Assembly (NCBI RefSeq): GCF_032884065.1
Contig: NW_027062618.1
Location: 1,141,362 to 1,205,361 of the forward strand
Length of the DNA: 64,000 nt
Source: Artemia franciscana
Taxonomy: Eukaryota > Arthropoda > Branchiopoda > Anostraca > Artemiidae
Direction of reading: 5' to 3'
Positions 48,981 through 61,383 of the stretch are shown here, one piece after another (the stretch's first letter is position 1; every line of letters begins with the position of its first letter). The notes under the pieces are model-generated. The model saw only the letters and a program-made list of their open reading frames with translations. It ran no database searches and was not told the origin of the DNA. Both the position numbers and the translations under genes were made by a program.

Positions 48981-51880
48981 GGTGACTTTCAAAAACATGT
49001 CCACCAGGAGAGCAGGTCGTGCATGTTGAAAGTGGGCCATGCGCGGCCAAAAGAGCCGTTGTATGGAGAAAACGTCACTTGATGGAACAAGTGTCACAAT
49101 GAGATGTACACAAGGTAGCAGAGTGCATGCAGACCCTCCCTCGCTACTATCTGTGTATTTATAAAAACTTGATGCACAGAATTCTGAATTTTGGAGGAGG
49201 CAGGTGAACAATCCAAGGAAGGGTGGTGAAGGACAAATGCACGTTTTTGGCTCATGATTTAAACGATGCTAAGAATAGTTTTTTGGGTCAATCTTGGGGG
49301 GATTTCCCCTATTCATCTATGTACTTGTGTGCGTGCTAATTTTTCGTGAAATTATTTCTTCTTTTAGACAGATAGGACTATTGTTCACAGAAAATTAGAA
49401 CACAAATGCATGTTAATATGAGTACTATTGGGGTTGACGCCCATCAAGAAATAGTTGGAAGATCACGCCTCTTAATACAATCAAATTAGATTCACAATGA
49501 ATTGAGGAAAAGAAATACTTGGCAGTAGTGTCGTCAATTATCCAATTTCACTGACACATATACACATGGCCTTCGAGTTGATATTAGTGTTAAGATTAAA
49601 TTATAAGGCGAGTTGCATAAATTAGCCGCTTTATTCTTAATCATTAAGTTTTTCTTTCGGGGATTCTAAAGATTTTCGATTGTAGAGCCTCAAAACATTA
49701 ATTTAGATTCAATGGGCTTTATACTTCTTGTGACATGTGTATATGGGCTTCTGTCCCAAACCCTAGTTTCCTTGCCTTCACGCCTGCATTCTTCGCCATT
49801 CAGCGTAGACAAAAAAGACAGTAGAATGACAGCTACGCGTGACTTCACTCGATTTGAGTCGACTCGAATTTCAGTCGAGGTATGACTCGTGACCGTTTAC
49901 GCTGTATAAATTTTTAAGCAACTTCGCTTAAAAAAGTAAAAAAAAAACAACCACAAAATCAGCAAAAAAATTGGGCTGCAATCTGATTACTGCATTTTTA
50001 CTATCAAATATTTACTTATCTTAAAATTACTATAAGCTATCCATGCCACACTTTCTTATATTCGAACATTGAAATAGTGGTTTTTTCAGTGAAAATCTTT
50101 TCTTCAGATACAACCATTACGGATACACCCGCTGTCCAATTCACTAATTTAATTAGTAATTTTACTAATTAAATTAGTAAAAGGGCTGCAACTTATCAAA
50201 AATTGCTAAATTTCAGCAGTTTTGCTAAATGATACTCTACTATGAATTACTAATTTTTTAGAAAAACTTTGAATGGAAATGTAGCTTTACTTAAAGTTTG
50301 TTGTTTTGCTATTAAGATTAGTCATTTTCTTAAATTTTCTAAACTTTTCAGTTTCTTGACTTTACGATCACAACCTTTGAATCTTAAATATGGATTTAAA
50401 ATCAACCTTAAATCTAGATTTAGATATACTTAGATAGTGTAGATTCAAACTGGGGTATTGGGGGGCAGTTTCCCCTCCCCCAGCCCCATATCAAATTACG
50501 TCCCTGATTAAAGGTGTTCTGCTACTTTTCATTGTAATAAAAAAAGACAAATTATACAAATTCAGAGGATTAACAAAATTAAAAAAGGCAAAAAGATTTA
50601 GTTAGTTCCCGTGAGATTAATTTTAATCTTAGAATCGTTTCTTGACTTTACGATCTCAACCTTTTAGTATCTAGAAATTTTATGTCCCCCGCAAGGTTTT
50701 CAGTCAAAGCAGGTAGCACTGCAAGGAACTACCGGACTGCCTAATTGCTCAAATGATATTTCCTTTGAGTTGATTTGTAACGTTTTCCTAGTAGATGTGC
50801 TAGAATATTTTAAGGGACTGTCCTTTCTTGAACTTTTAAAAGAAAATTCCCCTCCACTTACTCGAAAAAGCAAAATTCACCCTTTCTAATGATGCAAATT
50901 TCATTAAAACTGAACATGTTTATTTCTGGCACAAAACGGGGAAAACTACAAGGTTTTCTTAGGTTTTCGGGAAATTAGGGGTCGGCTTTTTTTTGTGTTC
51001 ATTCGGATCTCGTATCGAAGCTCTACAACTCATGGCAGGATCGCCCAATCAACTCTAAACGGTTTAGCCTCACAAACTAAAAAAGTTTATATTGGACTAT
51101 ACTAGGTGATTCTTTAAGGTCTTTAATGTTAAAATTTAGATTATAAGGGGTGTCCTTTGAATGTAAGCTATGGTGTAGTCGACTTGAATTGGAGTGAAGA
51201 GTAGATTTGAGATAATGTTTATCTAAATGTTTCCTCAGCTTTATATGCCCCTTTTAGTGAAGATGAAGTGGTATAGTGCTTAAACCCTTGTCTTGACTAA
51301 GTATAACTAAGTATAACTAAGTATTGACTAAGTAAGTATTCCAACTTTGGTGCTTTAATGTCAAATTTGATTGCTCCGCTTTTAATAAATTAATTTTTAT
51401 GGTTATTATTGGGGGGAGATGCCTGGCGTAGGTGATCGGCGGAGTTGGAGGAGGGGACATTTTCTTGAAAATATGTTGGAAACCAAATTTACCCTTAAAT
51501 CGCAATTCCTGGGCATAGAATGGACCGTGTATCGTTGTTTTTTCACCAACCTTCCCCCCCCCTTATTGAGTTCCGCCCCCCAAAATTTTTGTCCAACTCG
51601 TAAAAACGCAACAAAATACAAATGAACAAGTTACTTATGTGTTCTTAAAGGTTTTTTTGTACCTCCCCTCTCGAAAAAAGATACCCCCCTCTGAACAAAA
51701 ATCCGGGAAACACCTTTGGAAAAAAAACCCGAGCAGCAATTCACGGAAATATGAGGGGAGGGGGAAGTTTTTTTTTCAATTTATTTTTACATGAATATGC
51801 AAAATTTACAATCGGAATGCTAATCTTTCACTGAGTTGCGATAAAACCTACATCTTTGCCAAATTGTATCGCATGTTGAT
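48981..51880. other. Stretch without recognised gene
   Basis: AT-rich. Notable only for a cruciform-capable inverted repeat at 50143-50178 (ACTAATTTAATTAGTAA then its complement), sequence 'cgatttgagtcgactcgaat' near 49850, and poly-G/C tracts around 51410 and 51555. No exon or element end was identified. Confidence 0.4.
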
Positions 51881-51883
51881 ATT

Positions 51884-51932
51884 AGTTAGTTAGGCTAGTT
51901 AGTTAGTTAGTTAGTTTATAAGTTAGTTAGGC
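51884..51932 (+). repeat. (TTAG)n simple repeat
   Basis: Interrupted run of TTAG units, partly with TTAGGC variants. Similar in form to, but not the same as, the TTAGG arthropod telomere repeat. Confidence 0.85.
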
Positions 51933-52249
51933 ATATTGATAATAGTTAGATTAGGCCTACTGTGAATTTTTACAGACGATAAAAATCGAATTTTGTTCCA
52001 GCAAATATAGATATTTGTATCTATTCAATATATAGATATTTCAAATATAGATATTTGGTTCATTGGTGTTTGGGGTTCTGAGGGCTCATAAAGTATGATT
52101 TAGGCCAAATATTCAATTTTGTTTTAATCTATTTTCATACAGAAATCTTTTGGATCGTTCGGTTTCTACCTATCAAGCTTCTAATGTTTCAAAGCATAGT
52201 TTCGTGATGATGTTTTCAAGGATGTTCCTTTTTCGTGTCGACACCTATC

Positions 52250-52553
52250 CAGGGGTGGTTTTAGGGGAGGTTGCCCTGGCTTCAGAAACTTTAGGGTTGC
52301 AAAATTCGAAATAAATAATCTAGCGGTTATAATCATTTTGTATTTAAAAAAATAAAAAAATAAAAAGATAATTAAAATAATTAATAATAATTTAAATAAC
52401 AAATAAAAAATAAAAAATTAATTAATTAATTGAAAATAATTTTGTTAATAAATGAAAATTTTGTTATAATTTGGCCTGAAATTTTGTGGGAGACAGGAGA
52501 GGAACGCTAGTCAAGATTTGGCCCATGCGTAAGAGAGGCCAGAACCACCTCTG
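52250..52553. mobile_element. hAT-type MITE, 304 bp, 8-bp target duplication with one mismatch
   Basis: Left end CAGGGGTGGTTTTAGGGG; complement of right end CAGAGGTGGTTCTGGCCTC. Flanks are CACCTATC (52242-52249) and CACCTATA (52554-52561). Interior phrases are shared with 42248-42680. The centre is almost pure A/T (52340-52440). Confidence 0.85.
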
Positions 52554-52561
52554 CACCTATA

Positions 52562-53818
52562 AAAATGTACCTATGGCCTACTATACAGAATTCTGTTTTA
52601 GAACTGTTTTTCTATGAAATTCAAGTTATTTTAGGAGTGGTTGACATATGTGTCACGTATTTTTGCTATCAATAACTTGACTGCAATTTTAAGTTTGAAA
52701 TTTCAATAACGGTATGTTGAAAGTCATAATTGACTTTGATAACATTGTCGAGCATTGAACCCATTCACCCTAAAGTGTTCCGCTTGAAAATTAATTTAAA
52801 AAATGTATTAATTAATTAAAGGGTTCTAAGGATTCATCGATCAGTCCTTTCTTTTTCTAAAAGAAATGGGAGGAGTAGAGGGTCGAATTTTCTACAGCAT
52901 TTAATTTTTGTTAATTTTTAACTATTCCCATTGTTATAAGCAATTCATCAATTAATCCATTCTTCTGGCAAACAGCATACATTTAACAAGAAAGGCTTAA
53001 CCCCTCCGAAGTGTGGCTTCAACCACAGTTTTTCGGGTTGCTCGTTGGGAAGGAGTTGTATAAACTTTATTTTTTTTAATTTTCTTAATTTTTTAAGTGC
53101 TTGATTTTTTAATTGTTAACAATTTTCATGGTTCTAATCAATTCTGTAAGGGATGTCGATATTTCTATCTTGATAATTTTTTTTTCAGGTAGAAGTATGT
53201 ATTTAAAGTGAATAAAACCAAAGTAAATAAAAAAAGGTAACAACCAAAGCTCTAAACCCAACACAACGGCATCAGCTCTATCAAACACACGCATAAACAA
53301 AAATCCAATCGCTTACTAGAAACTCTTGCCATTCTTTTTGAAGAAACCCCTTGTTTTTCCAAGTTCATTGAATATTTCGGTTGTTGTTTGAGTTTTGTAG
53401 GACTTACCCCCTCCTTATAATGAATTGCCCTGCAGGATCCTGGTTCGATGCCTGGAAAAAAATCCTTAAATAGGTGACAAAAAATAAATTTTATTTAAAA
53501 AAAATAGGGTTTTGGGTAGTTGTTCAAAGACAATTATTGGTTCTTAATCTCTCCTATGACATTAAAACTAGAATAGTTTCTCTATTCTCTGCGACACTTT
53601 AAAAAGTAAGAACTCTCTTTTGTGAAAAAAGAGAAACAAATACGGAAGCTTTTCTCTTAATCCAGTCTTGTAGATCCTGTTCTGTCTCGTTCAGCCTTCA
53701 AAGTTGAAACGATTAATTAAAAACAGCTTGATGCAGAAGAAAAGGGTACTGTTGTCTTCAGACACAATTAAGTCCACCGCTAGATCTGTCTTTTTTGGCT
53801 AATGCTTGTCATAAATTT
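52562..53818. other. Stretch without recognised gene
   Basis: AT-rich; short open frames only. No repeats with clear boundaries were seen. Confidence 0.4.
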
Positions 53819-53819
53819 C

Positions 53820-54192
53820 GGTGCTTGTGTTTTATTCAGAACACACTCAATAAGTGAAGTTAGGTTCTTTCGTGAAACAAACTACAATGCAGGTACATTT
53901 TATGAGAAAAACCAGTTTCATAGCCACAAAGACAAAACTCAATTTAGTTTGCTACGCATAGTGATAGAAGATAGTGTCTGAACATGGATTTTGAAATGAA
54001 GATTTGGAATTTGCCAACGACTGCAAAAGAGGCAATTATATTTTTCCAGTATAAGAGGTTGGTGCCCACAACAAAAAGTGCGTCGTTGGACACAAAATGA
54101 CTTTATACTCTTACGAGAAGGAACGCATTGTGATAGAAGATACCTAACCTAACTTCACTTATTGAGTGTGTTCTGAATAATACACAAGTACC
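53820..54192 (+). mobile_element. Merlin-related element, 373 bp, with TIRs
   Basis: Left end GGTGCTTGTGTTTTATTCAG; complement of right end GGTACTTGTGTATTATTCAG. Both continue AACACACTCAATAAGTGAAG and TTAGGTT, inverted repeats of about 45 bp with two mismatches. The start GGTxCTTGTGT and the AGTGAAGTT..GGTT inner block are shared with 43141-43746. Flanks ATAAATTTC and ATAAAATCT are only loosely alike, so the duplication is decayed. Carries a relic of the transposase start. Confidence 0.75.
53984..54140 (+). pseudogene. Merlin-like transposase N-terminus relic
   Basis: Starts MDFEMKIWNLPTTAKEAIIF and continues FQYKRLVPTTK, then after a one-base shift CVVGHKMTLYSYEKER. It lines up with MDVKMTIWDLPRTEEEAIRL and CVNGHSMALYSLDKD of the 43602 copy. 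Only about 50 residues remain, so it is inactive. Confidence 0.75.
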
Positions 54193-54860
54193 ATAAAATC
54201 TTTAGAATGTATAAATATTGAATGACTTTCACTAAATCCATTCTTTGACTACTTTCTTAATTACATTCTACTCCTCCTATTAATGCCTCTATCCTTTTAT
54301 CGATCTTCAAAATGTTGGAAACGGAATTTTTTTTTCTTTATTATTCGCTTTTGTTGCAAATCTGAGAAATTAAGCAAAACTTTGCTTTCGGATTTTATAC
54401 TAAAATCCGAAAGTACTTTAAAGTACCTTAAAGCGTCGCCCAGTCTCGTTCATTATAAATTTGAACTAATTTTTACTCTTTTGAGCTTGAGTCTACGTAG
54501 TTGAGTCTATGGGGCACTGAGTCTACTTTCCATATATTCATCTTATATATTTGCTGTTTTGAGTTTGAGTCTGCGTAGTTGTGTCTGTCGTTAGTTGAGT
54601 CTATTTTCCATAGTATTGGGCGGTCTTACCATAGCTTATAGAAATTGAATAAGGGATTCGAATAAACTATAGAAAAATAAAAGCTATCACTCACTTTCAA
54701 CAAAATCTTAAGAAAGCCTTTTAACTTCTCCTTTTTTTGCCGGAAATAGGGAAATACGTCATTATAGCTTACAACATTAGAGCGTGAATTTTGTTTTTCG
54801 ATTTAACAAATCAGTTTTATTTTAATTTCAGGAATGGGCTATTGCTAAATATGTTATAGC
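54193..54860. other. Stretch without recognised gene
   Basis: Contains two related phrases 'gagcttgagtctacgtagtt' (54483) and 'gagtttgagtctgcgtagtt' (54560); otherwise AT-rich. Confidence 0.4.
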
Positions 54861-54864
54861 ATAT

Positions 54865-55325
54865 CCAGGGTCTTATCCGGGATTTATTCTGGGGGGGGAG
54901 GGGGTGCAGAAAAACTAAGATACGCATAAAAATTTACTTTTATGCATTTTTTTTATTTATTTTTACGATTTGGACGAACATCTTGGGGAGGGGGTTCAAA
55001 TCCCCTAACCACCTCACTGGATACGTCCTTGAGTATACTCGCAAGAAAAAGCTAAAAATGAAATCACTGGAAATATCGTTTAGCCGCTTTAAAGCTTTGG
55101 GGATTCCTATGGTCAGGGGCGTATCCAGGATTTTTTTTTTTCGAGAACGTTTTACACAAGGATTTTTTGGGGGGAGGGGGGGGCTACACACAAAAAAACT
55201 CAAAAATGCATAAAATATTGGTTATATCCATTTTGTTACGTTTTTTACGATTCAGACAAACATTTTTTTTTGGGGGAGGGAGGGGTTCAAACCCCCTTAC
55301 CTCACTGGACACGATCTTGTCTATA
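54865..55325. mobile_element. Two related MITE-like units in tandem
   Basis: Units at about 54865-55035 and 55113-55325 both run from GTCTTATCCGGGATTT or GGCGTATCCAGGATTT through a G-run, 'atgcataaaa', 'ttttacgatt.gga/cagac.aacat' and 'gaggggttcaaa.cccc.taac', to CACTGGATACG or CACTGGACACG. The ends GGGGCGTATCCAG and (complement) GACGTATCCAGTGAGG are inverted repeats resembling hAT-MITE ends. No duplication was identified. Confidence 0.5.
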
Positions 55326-55329
55326 GTGC

Positions 55330-58078
55330 TACCAGTTTTGATCGAAAAAAACTTGTTGAAACAGCGAACGTATTTTTCATGCTGTAGGTACCCTGAATAG
55401 ACAGCGCTTTGGTTAACAGTTAGTAAAAGATTATATTTTCTTTATTTTAAATTAGCCTTTCATTAGCTTTTTGAATTGGTAACATATTTGTGATCCCCAG
55501 CCAATTTGTAGCAAAATTTAAAAAGGCTGAGTGTATTTGTTGTAAGCTGGTATCCATTTAGATAATAAATGCCTCCCTTTTCTTTGAGTACCAACGGGCT
55601 TCGCTTGGTATAAGGCGTATTCCTCCCCCCCCCCCCTTCCGTGCGGAAATGTAATCCCCCTATATCCTGATTTACACAAGAAAAAACTTTTTTGTTTAAT
55701 TTTTTACATTTAGTTTTATTTATATGGAATTTCTTTTTTTGCCTATTCAATTCATGAATTGGTGGACTGAACTATACAAAGGGAAAACAAACTAACTTTA
55801 ATAAAAATACAGTCCAAAATAACATTATTTTAGTCTGATCTTTCTAAAATCACTCAACGTTCATTTGACATGTTCTATCTACACAGGAAGCGGGTAATTA
55901 ATGTAACATTCTATGCATGCAAATTTGATACAAATAGGAGAAAATTAACTCAGGTTGGAACGTATGAGAATAGTGATAATGCAACGTGGAGTACAAGGTA
56001 AGGGGGGGGGTGGAAGAAAGAGGTAAGGATGTGCAAGAAAATATGTAACCCAAATGTATCAAATAAGTTTGGAGACTCACGATCCGTCTTACGCTAAACC
56101 TGAATAATTGCGGCTCCTTGAAAGGCAGCTCCAATGGACAATTTTTGCAAAGGCTATAACTTTAAGATTACGGATTCTATTTTTGATTGCAAATCATTGA
56201 CTCTATAAAATATTCTGAAACGCTAAAGTGCTGCATACCGTTTAAATTTTTTGTTCAGTTTCATCACGCTGTCAAGGTTCTATGATTCATTCTAATAAAT
56301 GACTTTTATCAAAATAAAGTTGACTTTTTTGGCGAAAGTCAGTCACTCCCTACATTTCAAGCGTTGGTGAATTGAAAACAGGGGTAGCTTCCTATACTAT
56401 TGGTAAATGAGCTGCCTCTAATGGTTAATGCCGGTCCTTATATATGGACCACCTGAATATCCTTATTCTTTCAATTTGTTTGCCTAGCAGGTTCTCCCTA
56501 GTCAACATTGTAAATCACACGCGTTTAACTGTGCAAATTGTAACCATTTAGAGGGTTTTCAAATCATCAAACCTTCAAATTTATTTAAAATTACAAGCGA
56601 ACATCTACTATGTTTGTCCTATCTCCAGTAAAATAAGAGAGACAAAGACCTGACGCGTTGCCCACTTTATGTCACCTGGTACGTATCTCAAAATCCCACC
56701 TGGTCCACCATTCGTGGCACATTTTTACCATGCCTGGAAAAACTTTAACCAAGCCCCGTTTCCACCTCGAGCCGCACTTGGCATCGTAAAACCACCTTAC
56801 TACGCAAACGGGGTTTTGGATATGGTACACGGTTTTGGATATGGAAAACTGAAATGTCATTTTATCATAAAAGTAAAAAAAAAATTGCCATACAAATGAA
56901 TATTTATATAAAATTGAATGCGAATACTGTGGTTGTAGTATGAGATTCATAGCGCTAATTACAAGCATCACAGTAGGCTATTTTTGAAATGGCCAGGGAA
57001 TAATAGACCAATTATAAAGGTACGATTACCGTTTGTAAGTATTGACATGTTCTCAATTTACTGTTATCGTATCCGTATTCCTAGAGGCTTTTTTCAAATT
57101 ATTCTTCTTTGCACGAGAAAAAATAATTCATTGTGGAGAGGTTTACATGCAGATACTGACTTTCTCCTTTTTAAAAGCTATATTGGCTTCTGAAGCTGAA
57201 ATTCAGGGGTTTTACGTAGATTATTATTTTTTTTTTTAATTGAGAGACCGGCTGAAAGCCAACTCGAAGTCTGATTAAAACACGGACCGAGAAAGCAACT
57301 GGGTAAATTGTGTTGATACAGTTTCTTTAAAAAGGGGGGCTGCGCAATGTCTTATGTAGATGTCTTATGTAGTCTTATTAGACATAGACATAGACATTTT
57401 TTATTTTCATCCAAAACATATAAATTATACAAAGAATTTACCATTAACGGCTTCTGCCACAAGGTCTGTCTTTTTCAAATGCACCTATAAAAGGGGATTT
57501 ATGTCCCATCTGCTCCTAAATTTTAAGTGTTTTTGTATTTTTTTTTAATTTCCTATATTGTTCATTTCCACATAACTTACCGTTTTTTTTTCAAATCCCC
57601 TCCCCCTGGTATACAAATTTTGCATCCCTTCAAAATTCCTATGCATGTATCTGTCTTTACCTTTAATGTGAAGTATGTGCCTTCACCTTTGAAATCTACT
57701 TTGCATTACATCTTTGCCTTTGATTTACACGTAGGTCATGTCACGCAGTTGCTGTATGTACACATTTATGGCTTGTATATGGCTTGTATGGCTGTATGGC
57801 TTGTTATATCAAACATGCAACATACAAATCTTTGATTGAGTGTCCTTAGACCAAAAGTTTATAAAGCCAGATCAAATACTGATTAGCTCTTCCTTGTGTA
57901 CAAATCTGCTTTATCTTCTCATGGCCAGGGGTTTATTGGCCATTTATTACAAAAGGCTATGGTTTGTAAGGCAAAGCAGAGGTGTATTACAGGGTGTTCC
58001 AAAAATAGCACGTGGTTTGAATCTACTTTAAATAAAATTTATTTATTTGATCCATGAAATTATGCCTGATAAAATTTT
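55330..58078. other. Stretch without recognised gene
   Basis: AT-rich with a C-run (55626-55637) and G-run (56001-56010). Open frames (for example 56669-56899 plus and 55463-55750 minus) have no recognised domain, no clear splice context and no codon bias that I can see. Simple 'ggcttgtat' repetition near 57770-57805. Confidence 0.4.
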
Positions 58079-58079
58079 C

Positions 58080-58400
58080 CTGATGTTCGATAAAAGGGGA
58101 AACACCCCCAAAAAGTCACTACCTCATAATGAAAATCGCACCATCATATTCAGTGCAACAAAAACTACTGTAGAGGTTTCAAATTCCCATCTGCAAAAAT
58201 GTAAAATTATGTTGTTGTTTTTTTTTGCCAGAAGAAAGATCATGAGCTCTTTCTTCTGTCAGAAACCCCCCCCCCCCCGCAAATTCTATGTTTTTGCAGG
58301 TTGGAGCTTGAAACCTTTAATATAAGGCTTTCTGATACGCTGAATAAGATGGTACTTTTTGGGGTTATTTCCACCTTTATCGAAATGCAGGCAAATTTTC
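58080..58400 (+). repeat. Dispersed repeat fragments in two orientations
   Basis: 58090-58200 follows the family order in plus ('ggggaaacacccccaaaaag', 'aatgaaaatcgcaccatcat', 'tttcaaattcccatctgcaa'). 58285-58400 holds the same phrases reversed ('gttggagcttgaaacctt', 'tctgatacgctgaat'). The two halves form a loose inverted repeat around a C-run. Confidence 0.6.
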
Positions 58401-58832
58401 TCTATTTATGTTTCATGGACAGAATAAGTGCTTATAGGCCTAGCAGTGGGAGGGCAAATACGCCTAAAAGAGCGCATTTCAATGCTCAAATTGTCTTTCT
58501 CTTCACGACCCATTGGATAAATATAGAAAGGTGTGTGTCTGGGTGGGGGAGGTAGGAATTAATTTCTTATCTCCCTTCATTTAGACTAAGCCTCAACAAA
58601 TGCTAAGAAACTCAGGCATCTTTCTCTACCTATTTTTTCTCTCTAATTTTCTCTATGTTTCAGGGACAAAATAAGTGCTTTAAGGTCTAAAAGGGGAAGG
58701 GTAAATACCTAATGTTGTGTTTCAATATAATGACAACATCCTCCCAAGAGATTGGCGTGTTTTGTTTACTTGTGTCAAATAAATAAATTCCATTTAATAA
58801 TAGATTCAAATCCTGCAAATCTACGTTCTTTT

Positions 58833-58950
58833 TGGGACACCATATATACTGAGTTTAGCAATTTACTCATAAATCGTATATTGTTCAATTTGGGACACCA
58901 AATATACTGAGTTTAGCAATTTACTCATAAATCGTATATTGTTCAATTTC
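58833..58950 (+). repeat. 58-bp tandem duplication
   Basis: 'tgggacacca' followed by 'atatactgagtttagcaatt' and 'tactcataaatcgtatattg' occurs at 58833 and 58891 with one base changed. Very recent duplication by appearance. Confidence 0.92.
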
Positions 58951-59067
58951 ACATAATTAGTATGTAAAAACAAAGGCGTAACAGAGGTCTCGTCCGTATT
59001 GCCCTTCACACGGCCTAATAATAGAAGTGCTTTGCTTGTTTGAAAGCTTGTTTGTAAGCTGTTGCTA

Positions 59068-60360
59068 TCAAACAGTTCGTGGTAATGAACTGTAGTAAGG
59101 AGCGACCCGGCTCAATAGTAAACGAAACTCTAAAAAACGGAATTTTGATTCTAAAAGATACATCAAAAGAATTGGATTTTCATGCCGATTTTAAATATAT
59201 AAGTTTCATCAAATTTAGTCTTTGTCATCAAATGCTACGAGCCTGAGAAAATTTGCCTTATTTTGGAAAATAGGGAGAAACACCTCCTAAAAGTCATACA
59301 ATCTCAACGAAAATCACACTATCGCATTCAGCGTATCATAAAACCCTATAGCAAAAAATTTCAAGCTCCTATCTACAAAAATATTGAATTTCGTATTTTT
59401 TGCCAGAAGACAGATCACGGGTCCGTGTTTATTTGTTTTTTTTTTCCCTAGGGGTCATCGTATCGACCAAGGGGTCCTAGAATGTCGTAAGAGGGCTCAT
59501 TCTAACGGAAATGAAAAGTTCTAGTGCTCTTTTTAAGTCACAAAAAAAAATTGGAGGGCACCTAGGCCCCCTCCCACGCTCAGGCTTTTCTCAAAGTCAA
59601 CTGATCAAAATTTTGAGATAGCCATTTTTTTTCTGCATAGTTGAAAACAATAATAACTATGTCTTTGGGGATGAATTACTCCCCCACATTCCCTGGGGGA
59701 GGGGCTGCAAGTTACAAACTTTGACCAGTGTTTACATACAATAATAGTTATTGGGAAGTGTACAGACGTTTTCAGGGGAATTTTTTGGTTTGGGGGTTGG
59801 GTTGAAAGAAGGGGGATATGTGGGAGGATCTTTCTTTGGAAGAATGTGTTATGGGGGAAGAGAAATTCAATGAACAGCGCGCGGGATTTTCTAGTATTGC
59901 TATAAAAAAAAACAATGAAAAAATAAACATGAAAAAGTTTTTTCAGTTAAAAGTAAGGAGTAGCATTAAAACCTAAAACGAACAGAGATTATTCCAAATT
60001 TGAGGGGTTCTAAAAATACTTTAGCATAAAGAGCAAGGTATTTAGGAGGAGATAAATACCTCGCTCTTTATGCTAAAGTATTTCTAGTAAGTTCAACTAT
60101 TTATTCTACGGCCTTTCTGATTCAGGGATCATTCTTAAAGAATTGGGGCAAAACTTAAGATTTAGTGTAAAGAGCGAGGTATTAACGAGGGGACAAACCC
60201 CCTCATATTCCTAATAAAAATATAAGAATACAAAAGTTTGTTACGTAAGTTAATTCTTAAGTTACATATATTTTTACTAATAAAAACGTTCGTTAAAAAT
60301 TAAAAGTTCTAGTTGCCTTTTTAAGTAACCGGAAAATTGGAGGGCAACTAGGCCTCTATT
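59068..60360 (+). repeat. Longest copy of the hairpin-headed dispersed repeat (about 1.3 kb)
   Basis: The head CAAACAGTTCGT, GGTA, ATGAACTGT is followed by 'agtaaggagcgacccggct'. Then the order known from 20437-22090: 'tagggagaaacacctcctaa', 'gccagaagacagatcacgg', 'gggctcattctaacggaaat', 'gggcacctaggccccctccc', 'gaaaagttttttcagttaaa', 'agtaaggagtagcattaaaa', and the opposed GCTCTTTA arms (60020-60190). It ends near 60360 next to the Penelope-like remnant. No long ORF. Confidence 0.8.
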
Positions 60361-60364
60361 ATTG

Positions 60365-61380
60365 GTAAATACAATATACAGATTATTTTGTGTATACCCT
60401 TTTTAAGATTTCTAGTGATTTTTGGGATATATGGGAGGTAAATTATGTTTTGGGGCTTATCGGGATTCTCACATGGTAATTATCATTGATTTTATGGGAG
60501 TGTCTTTTCACTCTATGGTTAATTGTGTTATTAATAAATAAAAGAGGATACCCATTTCCAAAAAGTATGTCCCTGATAAAGTCTAGTTCAGCTGTAATGT
60601 AGGAATCAGAACAAATGTTTAGGGCACGATCGACGAGAGATATTAAAGACGTCTCTTTTAAGAGGTGGTTTGATTTAAATTGTAAATATCTATCGTTTTG
60701 TGTTGGTTTTTTGTAAATAGTAAAATTAAGTTCATCTAAGTTACGAATAGTTAGAACATCTAGGAATGAGATTTTATTTGCAATTTCAATTTCTAAGGTA
60801 AACTGTAAATTTCTATCATATGTATTAAGGTGATCTAAAAAACCCCTAAGTTCATTTTCCCCATAGTTCCAAAGTGAAATAACGTCATCCTTGTAACGTC
60901 CCCAAAAGATATGTTTAAAAAAATATGAATTTAATGCCCAATTTTCAATATGCTCTACATAAATATTCGCCAGTAACCCGGAGAGAGGCGCACCCATGGG
61001 TAAGCCATTTATTTGTTGGTAGAAAGAATTACGGAATTGGAAATACATTGAATACTTGTTACAAAGTTTAACCAAGGTCATTAAAACATCGCAATCTAAA
61101 TCCTGTAGCTGAAGCTTCTATTAAGTCATAATTTTCATTTATTTTATTTTCTAATAATTTCTCGGATTCTGCTACATTAATATTTGTATACATAGACACG
61201 ATGTCAAAGCTACTGATAATTGTATTTTCTGAAATATTTACGTTTTTGGGTTTTTCAACTAAATCAACCGAATTACATATATAACATTTTTGAGAAAAAA
61301 GGCAAAGGTTTGAAGACTGTACACTACCGAACTCTGAACGCTTAATAAAACGCTGAAAGGTCGACAAGGTGGGTTTAATA
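60365..61380 (-). pseudogene. Penelope-like element reverse transcriptase, truncated and frameshifted
   Basis: In minus order: NVNISENTIISSFDIVSMYT (motif A, catalytic Asp), a one-base frameshift near 61085, then LCNKYSMYFQFRNSFYQQIN, GLPMGAPLSGLLANIY (motif B), WGRYKDDVISLW (motif C, YxDD kept), ISFLDVLTI and IYKKPTQNDRYLQFKSNH. After a second frameshift near 60455 come NIIYLPYIPKITRNLKKGI. FDxVSxYTNI, GxxMGxPLSxxLANI, and YKxPTxxDRYLxFxSxH are typical of Penelope-like elements. The RT N-terminus and the GIY-YIG endonuclease are missing, so it is inactive. Left edge touches the dispersed repeat, right edge a LINE fragment. Confidence 0.82.
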
Positions 61381-61383
61381 TCC

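Noticed and set aside
49850-49880. GTCGACTCGA palindromic cluster as an operator-like site
   Set aside because: Short, isolated and without a gene nearby. No support for function.
51884-51932. Interstitial telomere repeat
   Set aside because: The unit is TTAG with occasional TTAGGC, not a consistent TTAGG.
56669-56899. Open frame with proline-rich start (MSPGTYLKIPPG)
   Set aside because: No known domain, splice context or repeat-free support. Cannot be told from chance.
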